Positions 39,501 to 46,900 of a stretch of DNA of 64,000 nt are shown here, piece by piece. The translations under genes and the position numbers were made by a program. Numbering within the stretch: the stretch's first letter is position 1; every line of letters begins with the position of its first letter. The notes under the pieces were generated by a model. It was not told where the DNA came from. It saw nothing but the letters and a program-made list of their open reading frames with translations, and did not search any database. Where the stretch lies: the NCBI GenBank assembly GCA_947184155.2, contig CAMXCT020001128.1:1-64000 (forward strand). The letters are read 5' to 3'. The stretch is from Cladocopium goreaui (lineage: Eukaryota; Sar; Dinophyceae; Suessiales; Symbiodiniaceae).

Positions 39501-40863
39501 TCAAAGCATTCAGCTCTTCAATGGTCGGCAAAACAGGCGGGGACTCCTCAGCTGCACGTTCAATCAGCATGTCAAGCTCATGACGATTCTTCACACCTCG
39601 GCTAATTGGGTTGACCTCGACACCATTCACTAAGTATTGTCCTCCTTCTTCACGATCACCAATATCGTACATAAAGGCTGACTGACTGTAGAAGCACTTG
39701 GTCACTTCCTCTTTCTCAGTGAATCTGGTTCTTCCCCAACGCTTTCCTCGTGGCATGACGTTCTTTGGGAGCTTGTCTTTCCTGCCTCTGGTCGCAGCTT
39801 TGGATCTTTCGGACGATGGTGGGGATTTGGACTTCTGATCCATGATCAACCTCATGCGCCAAATGGTGTCCCTCATGTTCTCATCATCTGGTGTAGTGCA
39901 TTCATCAATGCCATGTCTTCCACCACAAATGAAACAATATTGAACATCCAAGGCATCTGAAATCAACTTCTCAAATCGATCACGGATGTCACGCACCTCA
40001 GTTCGGCGCTTCTTCGCTTCTGAAGGTTGTCCCCCCACGTCATCTTCCTCCTCCTCAATCTCGATGTCACCAGCTCCAGCATCGGTTTCTCCTGAAGTTT
40101 GTTCTGCTCGAGGGCCCCGCGCCGTAGGCGTCGTGGTCTCCTCATCAGGTTCATTAACTTCATCCACCTCTTCATCGCTTGATGAGACTTCAATCATCTC
40201 AGGGTGGTCATCGTAGTTGGCTTTTGGGAGCACTGGCATTCTGGTGATCTTCTTCTGCATGAGTAGGTCAAAAATTCCCGCTTCTTTCAGGATTGTAATC
40301 ACCATGTCATTCTCGACCGGTGGAATGTATGCTTTCCTGGATCGGTTCCTCTTTGTGTTGATGGTGTCGGTAGGTCGACATGAACTGCTGAATAGCCAGA
40401 ACGATTCTTCCAGTCCTGCGAGGCAATTGTCAAGGTTTGCCCCCCATCCAGCGAACATAGTAGGAAATTGAATACCCAGGTCAAGCATTCCAAGCCAGAA
40501 TTCGAAAATGTCGCCGACATACTCAGCTGTTGCAGTTGGATTGATCATTGATTCGATCTCCTCCTTGGTCAGCACGGTCTTCATGTAGTCATGATAAGCG
40601 ACGTTTCCACCATCCCAAAGCAGTCTGTAAAACCATCGCATTCGGTGCATTCCACCTCCGCAATCCTCTGTACGAGTCTCACGTTGTACAGTGAATCGGG
40701 GTAACAGGTCTCGTCTGCATTTCCCTTTCACCATGTATGCAGGCATTCGGATGGCACCTCGATGTGATACCTGCTTGAGCACATCACTTGTCGTCTTGTA
40801 TCCTGAAAGCATTGCAAGTGTCGCAGTGACCAGGAATCCACGTAGGTCTTTCTCGGCCTCCAT
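36586..40863 (-). CDS. retrotransposon-encoded polyprotein part with Tpt1/KptA-like RNA 2'-phosphotransferase domain
   Basis: This is a 1425-codon frame. A CCHC-like knuckle (CFICGGRHGIDEC) lies near residue 313. Residues about 530-800 match the two-part Tpt1/KptA fold. The N-terminal lobe has LSKRFNAALRHSVG and GLPCDEAGWVNVESILKY. The NAD-binding lobe has IRAPMAHSR, GGFHCTTFDNIAQIFREGL, GDRINTFF and GHILVQETIPF. Candidate catalytic residues are Arg543, His674, Arg676 and Arg728. Tpt1 enzymes transfer a 2'-phosphate from spliced RNA to NAD+. A Zn-ribbon-like CPAC...CVMC (about 896-917), a long acidic region and a Gly/Arg-rich tail follow. The frame opens without its true start: sense runs in from the previous frame across a break near 40.9 kb. 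Confidence 0.75.
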   Translation of the reverse strand: MEAEKDLRGFLVTATLAMLSGYKTTSDVLKQVSHRGAIRMPAYMVKGKCRRDLLPRFTVQRETRTEDCGGGMHRMRWFYRLLWDGGNVAYHDYMKTVLTKEEIESMINPTATAEYVGDIFEFWLGMLDLGIQFPTMFAGWGANLDNCLAGLEESFWLFSSSCRPTDTINTKRNRSRKAYIPPVENDMVITILKEAGIFDLLMQKKITRMPVLPKANYDDHPEMIEVSSSDEEVDEVNEPDEETTTPTARGPRAEQTSGETDAGAGDIEIEEEEDDVGGQPSEAKKRRTEVRDIRDRFEKLISDALDVQYCFICGGRHGIDECTTPDDENMRDTIWRMRLIMDQKSKSPPSSERSKAATRGRKDKLPKNVMPRGKRWGRTRFTEKEEVTKCFYSQSAFMYDIGDREEGGQYLVNGVEVNPISRGVKNRHELDMLIERAAEESPPVLPTIEELNALKHIDHDVYMKWLTEERKQHGNNWNFKYIQPFTHGHNIGTLQLARINGEEYLGMGWWKVHRYSENEWMGNKWENPPWMVELSKRFNAALRHSVGCVRDNRNHRGLPCDEAGWVNVESILKYDAIWRDQHTLAGTTHVNYPILVERWNNFQRVIFTEYKQTKRIRAQVLGLKVTKAELEYLLNNFDDGLTSRLDRQTLRLEIGTADREIWLWPVAIRAPMAHSRVQGGVQIEDKKTSYQMNPGVGYTLGGGFHCTTFDNIAQIFREGLRPGGGGDRINTFFVPFAPWDVRSQMVLRFKKIDQTDLVYIYITYDSIAKFSPRLSADGHILVQETIPFESFDAVWYYDWKEKDYYRLMITKGRDQLVLSVQGAKRVATIERFDKLIGNIVPEESSPDLDELRKLVDIRTGHFSHTHRLFPGHPDWNDAISLLAVTHHPSKEDHRLCPACLLETPAPLSICVMCKGFLVSHGWRKRIKITVATVPKAESHHREEDLKDHVKKAWEEVKIDLTGDDDNDETMPGDDDVTMKSPEQEPQPEEENDDQASKKGDINDEKRDFREQDEVDEFLNQEGKPTDENDVEETAVDEINIEEYEAGEARDAEIEYPKWMQRIEFGSKVLPIEPCTIGDAQPEFIKILLLQMGLHIVRIYRLFQRNFCGDIGTAWKHFQQNQKFRMDLDSRTPYLGEDENGELIEPTAQQMKELYKEIGRPNQKDDIGEEGFVNAYYGAVVLKRLLVYTLECGYTYDDLQNIFFDEEMEKLSKRDTTMDEMRKTTAARDALDRQDVLVRRIIAGAYRVNAVYFFRNVDFQDTITLNPVDIVCALRPPLRRISLLHLILQNGRQLPRPLLQKLYDAIDDYNHIKQREDQRPRWGIHLTEAHILAIADTPTPADRERTDQAAGKSKAAPKAEPALGRASKAKASSSATWRTVETAPPPKQAPVTPPKKGGKDQGKGGRSYSHRGGDWNHQGYYGWGYR

Positions 40864-42713
40864 TTCTCTCCAGTCAACACACTCATTGTAAATGTTGAGT
40901 AATCTTGCGCTACTCTTGCATCCTGTGAAAATTCATCCATACCAATGTCTTCAGTACCGTAGATTGCCGCCCTTGTCCAATTGCTTGCGCAATTCAGGCA
41001 TCTTGTGCGGTTCTCAGTGCAGGTATTCAATCTTGAATCATTCTTGTGAAATCCTTTGCACACATCGCACATCAATTCGGAATCTTCGGTGACCTCGACC
41101 CAATGCTCATCCACATCTGTCAGGGGCTCCGGGGTAAATACTCCTCGTCGGATGTCTGACCATGCTCTTCTCTGAACCGCATCCTTCATGTGTTTCATTC
41201 CTCCAATGATGTTTGCCGATCCAGCCTGAGCATCTGCGACCTCTCCAGCACGAATACTGGGAATAACGCGTGGATGTTCTGTGCATCGTTTGATGGTTTC
41301 AATGTCAAAACCGGTGTTCTTCACATGGACACATTCTTCATTCAGGTCATGGACTGTATCATGATCCATTGCACAATGTAAGAAGACCTTTTGTCGCATC
41401 AAGGACTTTTCAAGCATAGCCCAAATGACTTCCTTGCCTTCACCTTCTTTCCAATAAAAGGGTTCACGTCCACAAGCATATATCTGTTTCCAGAATCTTT
41501 CATTGGTGGAGTGAATAATGCCCTTTTCCTTCAAAATTCTTGCAAGCTCCTCGGCCATGGATACAATTGAAGATTGTGACCCAAGAAACCGGGCATCTCT
41601 CAGAATGTTGACGAAAATTGGAAGGTGAGCCGCTTGGCTGATCTCAGTGATGATCTCTGCCAACTTGGTAACGAAGTCTGCGTTTGGCATCAGTATGCGA
41701 GTTTGTCCTCTGAAAAGTGCTGCAAATGAGATCCAAATATGAACAGTGGCACTTGAAAATGCGTTCGCATTGGATCGTAGGAATGTCAATGCATTTGCTG
41801 CCAGTTTCAAGAACTCCTCGGGTTTCTCCAGAGATTCATAGGGAAGTTGGTACACCTTGATGGAAGAAAGACCCATGTTGTCGAGTCCAGTCTCGATGTC
41901 ATTGACGATTCTTGAGCTAGATCTCGTTTGATAAGTCAAATCCGTCAAGATGAGAGCTTTGTTGTTTCTCACTTGTCCTCCCAATTCATCCCATTTGTCC
42001 AACCAAGGTTCCCCAATGATGAACTGTCCAATCTTGTTCCCCAATCTTTTGAGCTTGGCACGAATTCCGCCCTCCACCGTCTCTTCAATGCCCAATGTCA
42101 ACATGGCTAGGACCTCCGTCACTGGATATCCTTTGCATCTGACAAACTCTGTGGTCGTGATGATGTAGTGGTAGAGCTTCAGCCATTCAAAATCATTCTC
42201 ATTGACCATGTGGGAATCAAGTTGGCCTTCTGTTAGCATGTTGAATGATAAGGCAGCATGAAATGTCAATCTTCTCAAATACTGCTTCCAGATCAAATTG
42301 GATCCATACTTGTGAGTAGTGTGAGGGCCCTCTACGATTGAAAGTACAAAATCTTTGCCGGATCGTAGGAATGCAATTCGCTGTTCCTCACGAGCATAGT
42401 CCTCGGCAGCATGGAGACGCACTTCCACTGTTGAAGGTTTCCTCCTCTTCATCCAATCTTCATTTGGAATCCAATTCTCATCTCTTTCTGGTTCAGCACG
42501 ACCTTGGGATGTTGCTCCAGGTCCAGATCGGAAAGCTGCATGGGTCGACGAAGATGAAGCTCCGCCAGTTGATGATCTTGGCATCTTCTTCGGCTGAATG
42601 TTCGAGCTTTGTGATTGTTGTGATGCCTTTGGTTGTGATCCCTCCGTAGGAGCGGATGTATCCTGGGCGCTAGATCCAGTTGATGTGTCATCATTCAGTT
42701 GATGTGTCATCAT
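40728..42713 (-). CDS. polyprotein part with possible SGNH-like fold and Zn-binding motif
   Basis: This 661-codon frame appears to start at ATG 42713, but that ATG lies in a 19-bp tandem duplication. It was probably an internal part of one long frame from 43947 to 36586. Residues about 1-90 are Ser/Gln/Pro-rich. Residues about 235-390 alternate strands and helices (KALILTDLTYQTRSSSRIVN, VHIWISFAALF, LPIFVNILRDARFL) in a way that resembles SGNH/GDSL hydrolases, but the catalytic Ser and His-Asp are not clear. A CDVC...CLNC set near residue 560 could bind zinc. The last 40 residues are out of frame with the next part. Confidence 0.55.
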   Translation of the reverse strand: MMTHQLNDDTSTGSSAQDTSAPTEGSQPKASQQSQSSNIQPKKMPRSSTGGASSSSTHAAFRSGPGATSQGRAEPERDENWIPNEDWMKRRKPSTVEVRLHAAEDYAREEQRIAFLRSGKDFVLSIVEGPHTTHKYGSNLIWKQYLRRLTFHAALSFNMLTEGQLDSHMVNENDFEWLKLYHYIITTTEFVRCKGYPVTEVLAMLTLGIEETVEGGIRAKLKRLGNKIGQFIIGEPWLDKWDELGGQVRNNKALILTDLTYQTRSSSRIVNDIETGLDNMGLSSIKVYQLPYESLEKPEEFLKLAANALTFLRSNANAFSSATVHIWISFAALFRGQTRILMPNADFVTKLAEIITEISQAAHLPIFVNILRDARFLGSQSSIVSMAEELARILKEKGIIHSTNERFWKQIYACGREPFYWKEGEGKEVIWAMLEKSLMRQKVFLHCAMDHDTVHDLNEECVHVKNTGFDIETIKRCTEHPRVIPSIRAGEVADAQAGSANIIGGMKHMKDAVQRRAWSDIRRGVFTPEPLTDVDEHWVEVTEDSELMCDVCKGFHKNDSRLNTCTENRTRCLNCASNWTRAAIYGTEDIGMDEFSQDARVAQDYSTFTMSVLTGEKWRPRKTYVDSWSLRHLQCFQDTRRQVMCSSRYHIEVPSECLHTW

Positions 42714-42714
42714 T
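42677..42714. repeat. perfect 19-bp tandem duplication breaking the frame
   Basis: CAGTTGATGTGTCATCATT occurs twice back to back (42677-42695, 42696-42714). Nineteen is not a multiple of three, so the second copy shifts the frame and creates both the stop at 42691 and the apparent ATG at 42713. Confidence 0.95.
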
Positions 42715-43947
42715 CACCCATGAAGGCTCCTCATTGTTCCAGAAGTCAACTTCGTCGGGTTTTCGTCCATCTTTGAAATTCAGGGGGATGTCCCAGTCAT
42801 CGAAATTGTGCATGCTGCCACCTGTTCCAGCTTGAGTGTCGGTCAATGATGTTGTAAAATCTTTGAGAGAACTATGGCAAGCATGACGTCTTTCTTTCTC
42901 GGTATATCTGGCCCCTTCATCGGCAATTGAGACGTTGTATCCATGCCCAATCAGGATTCCCAACGGAATGTCGAAGGCCTTGAGGATCGAGAACTGCAAT
43001 TCGGTCAGCTCTGCTACTCTCGGCAAATTGTTGTCTCCTCGGGCGCTGGTCTTGTGTCTCTCGAGGGTTGTGCCGAGGGCTAACAAACACAAGAAGTGGT
43101 TCTGGGCTGCACTCCTCCCTTTCGGTTGATTGGTTTCGAAAGCAATCACATCCTTCATCACATCCTGCAAGATGATCTGATCTGATGGGTTCTGCTCATT
43201 GTGATACCTCAGTGCATGTCCTAGGTGCCTCATCTGGATTTCAATCATGTGCTTCATTGCTCTTCGATAGCTGTCATTGTCAGAAGGAGACTTCGGATTT
43301 ACCTTGGTCAACTCGTCCATGACTTTGAAGTACTCGGCTGTCCTCGTTACAGCTAACCATGATGTGGCACTCGGATCTGTGTTGAAAGATGGTGTTCCTC
43401 GGTAAATCTGCTTCATACTTCGGATCTTCGCCTCAGTTTCGGCTGCAGTGGCTTGATCATCAAAGGGTTCGGGAAAGTGTCCTTTGGACAGTACGATCCA
43501 GAGCTCGTCGAGTCTGTCGTAGATCTCTTTGTCCATAAAGCGCCCCACAGTTGCATTCTCGAAAGGGCATCTGCTTGCAAAGACCTTCACGAATCTTGAT
43601 CCCTTCGACAAAAACTCCCATCCTGAACACTTCTTCTCGATGTCCTGCGCTCTCTGCAACAACTTGTAGGCTACTTCCAGAGCTTCTGCAGTGGCTTCAC
43701 TGGTGTGTCTGGAGTTTGCAAAGTATGCTGAGTAGACAACTGCAGGTGGCATACCAAACCTAATCCATTGGTTGGCTGTGTCTTCATCTGAGATCAGTCG
43801 AAAATTCGAACCTCGAGTGTCTCGGAATGGTGATGGAGTCTTGGCTGCAATGGATCCCTCGGACAACCCCTTCAGCACTCGTGATGCAACGGTGATTCGG
43901 CTTCCAGAAAATTGCCCTACTGAGTTCAGATCCTGTGTTTCGGCCAT
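42691..43947 (-). CDS. start of the third coding block of the copia-class element
   Basis: ATG 43947 (MAETQDLNSVGQF) follows about 270 bp that look non-coding although open, so it is a plausible independent start. The 418 residues are mostly helical (EATAEALEVAYKLLQRAQDI, MKHMIEIQMRHLGHALRYHN) without a recognised domain. The block continues, across the 19-bp duplication, into the 42713 and 40863 frames. This would give one third protein of about 2,500 residues carrying the SGNH-like and Tpt1-like domains. It is open to the frame upstream, so a single polyprotein is the alternative. Confidence 0.5.
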   Translation of the reverse strand: MAETQDLNSVGQFSGSRITVASRVLKGLSEGSIAAKTPSPFRDTRGSNFRLISDEDTANQWIRFGMPPAVVYSAYFANSRHTSEATAEALEVAYKLLQRAQDIEKKCSGWEFLSKGSRFVKVFASRCPFENATVGRFMDKEIYDRLDELWIVLSKGHFPEPFDDQATAAETEAKIRSMKQIYRGTPSFNTDPSATSWLAVTRTAEYFKVMDELTKVNPKSPSDNDSYRRAMKHMIEIQMRHLGHALRYHNEQNPSDQIILQDVMKDVIAFETNQPKGRSAAQNHFLCLLALGTTLERHKTSARGDNNLPRVAELTELQFSILKAFDIPLGILIGHGYNVSIADEGARYTEKERRHACHSSLKDFTTSLTDTQAGTGGSMHNFDDWDIPLNFKDGRKPDEVDFWNNEEPSWVNDDTSTE

Positions 43948-46900
43948 CCCGCTTTGTACAGAATAAAGTCGCACGGACCGTAGGTCTCGTGACAACTGCT
44001 CGAACAGCGAAAATAGTTGCACGAACCGTAGGTTTCGTAACAACCAGTCGGAGTCGAATTCAGAAAGCAGACGACACGAAAATGAAAAATGCCACGAAGA
44101 AAGAACCGAAGTTGATGTCAATCTCGAAAAGCACCAGTGCAGTAGCGATCGCTCGAACGAATGGTCAATGGCGTCGAGCTCTCGAGTAGCACAAACGGAT
44201 GTTGCCACCGACTTGATTGGGTGACTGCGGACATTCTCGGAATCACGAGACATTTCAGCTTTCAGTTGATCATCACATGCAAGCGGCTTCCAACGTTTCA
44301 TCACTCTGACGTTCACAAATGGACTATTCCTAATCACATGATCATTGATTCCATTCATGATTATCTTGGCTATCCATTTGGTGTAAACTTGAGTAATGCG
44401 AGTTTCCCTACCGGCACACTCTGCATGGTCATGACGGTGATCACATCTTCTACGAAGCTTCGGAAAAGACACCCCCCAAGTAACGATTTTCCAAGGTTTC
44501 TTGATTGGTTTGGGAGTCTCTTGAAATTGTGATTTCAAGCCATACATGCATCCATCAAACTTGTGCTCATGAGATACAGTTCCTTCTACAAGATCAATCA
44601 TTCTACGGTCCTTCCAGTAGTCGCAACCCCTAGGCAACTCAAGCAAGGCTGGCGACCCCATGTTAATAAGTTCACCAAGCATTGATGCAAACACTTCCCA
44701 CATCGCCCAGAAGATCTGCTTCTTTGCTTCGATGAGTTGTGTTGTTGCTTCGCTCACCCATCGGTTGATTCGGTTCCATGGTGAACCTCCTGTACATGGA
44801 CCTGCAAAGAACATTGAATCAAGTTTGGTCCGTAGGCATCGCCTTGCTTTACTGATTCCGTACGGAGAGAGCATGTCGTCATCTTCGGTGATTGGTACGA
44901 CATGAAACTTCATTTCGTCCTTCATTTTGTTCTGCAAGAACGTAAACCAGTTTCTCTCTTCCGAACATAACAAGACGAAGCATGGGACTGCTTGAGGAAC
45001 TTCGATCAAATTGATTGCAAGGGAAAACTTCGCAAATTTTGATGTCATCAAGTCACATGGCGATTTGGAAAATTGAAATTCCAAAGTTCTGTTTTTCTTT
45101 TCTCTCCAAAGGATTACCGACACTTTAGGATGGTCAACCTCATGTTTGCCTACTTCAATGTGATATTGATAGGGGACAAAAACATCAGTGATGGGAATAG
45201 TTTTCACGTCACTGCAGTTGGTGCATAGCGTGATTACTCCCTGACTCACTTTACAGCTCTTACCTCCATCGATCACTTCAGCATTGGCGAGCACCTTGAA
45301 TGTCGATTTTCCAGTCCAAAATTCATTCAACTTGTTTGTTGATTCATGATTGTCGCCTTTGAATCTCCATATGTCTTTGATCACTCGAGTGTTAGTTTTG
45401 AACTTTTGTTCAGTTTCCCTCTCATCACATATGATCCTAGGGTCACAAGGACAGTCTTCGCAATCCTGTGGTACAAAGTTTTGCCTTCTTGGCGTTTTGT
45501 GAATTCGGATCAATGTCTCTTTCCCATCCCACTGCCAATGGTCTTCATTTTTCTTGCCTAACACTTGGGATTTTCGGGTGGATTTTACAAACGGAATGTT
45601 ATCATTGATGTCCAATTCCGGATGCGAATGACATAGGCCAGGTGTTGAAGTGGACTGTGGGTGCCCCTTTCCAAGACCCTCGCTACATCCTTCACCTTCA
45701 CTCCCCCCATGAACAAGGCGCATGAGCGTATTGATCACACGTGTGGCTGGCTGAAGGCACTGGTGAATGGATTTCGGGTGTTGAGACGGTGATGTCTGTG
45801 CATCTAAAAACAAGGCATCAACCGAGAACATCAGCATTGGTGAATCGGTCAGATGCTGTACACGGTCTTGTTGTGTTGACGCACACGAGTCACGTAGTGA
45901 TCTCGAGTGGGCAGGCGGGGCATGCACGTGCTTTGACGACATCACCCGGTGGGTTGAGGTCGTTGAAACGGATTGTGAAACAGTGTCCGGGATCAACGGC
46001 TGCTTGTTTGGCGAGTGATATTGAAAACACGCTCGTTCAACCCACTTATCAAATCTGATGGCCTGCTCTGGTGGAGATGCACGGTGTTCGACCTTTGTCC
46101 AAGTACCATTGAGAAGAACCCATGTGGATCTCAATACATCTGGCGGCACAATCAGGCCGGGTGGCCTAGGACGATAAAACACCGGCTGCTTGACGACAAA
46201 AATGGGATCCATACCTGGCAAGTATTGTAGCTTCTCTTTACTAGTCAAACCCTTCCTATACACTTCTTTTGGCAAAATAGGGGTTTCCGTGTATGGGAAG
46301 TTTGGGATATCCTCAGTTTTGGATTGGAAAACTTGGCGAGTAGTCATATCGACATCGGTGCTTGGCTGCAACATGTCTAAGACTTCTTTGCTCTGCAAGT
46401 CCTGAGGTTCCAACAAGTTGATTAGCATACAAGCTTTCTTCCATGCCATGGGATTCTTGAACCCTTTAGTATGGATATCGGCTGCCATTTTGGCTGTAAT
46501 TTCATAGATCAATACAAAATGATCCTTTTGGAAATGTTCATGCATGGAGGCAATGGAAATACCATGTGTGCGCTCCAAATGACGCATGGTTGGATTCCGT
46601 CCTGATCTGACAACACCAATCATACCTTGATTATCGTCATGAAACAGGAGTTGAGGAAAAACTTTGGCTAAGACTTTCCACAGACTTAATGCGGGGATTC
46701 CTAGAGTCCTAAGTGCAGTATCTGCAGCCACAATTTCAGCTTCGGGGGTAGAATGACTAACACACCCTTGTCGCTTACTTCCACCAGCAAGTGGGAATCT
46801 TGTGAACTTACCTTGGACTTGTAAGTGCGATCCTGAAGTTGATCTCAAGGATTGGGCACATCCAGCGAAATCCGCATCTGCAAATAGTCCTAATGATAAA

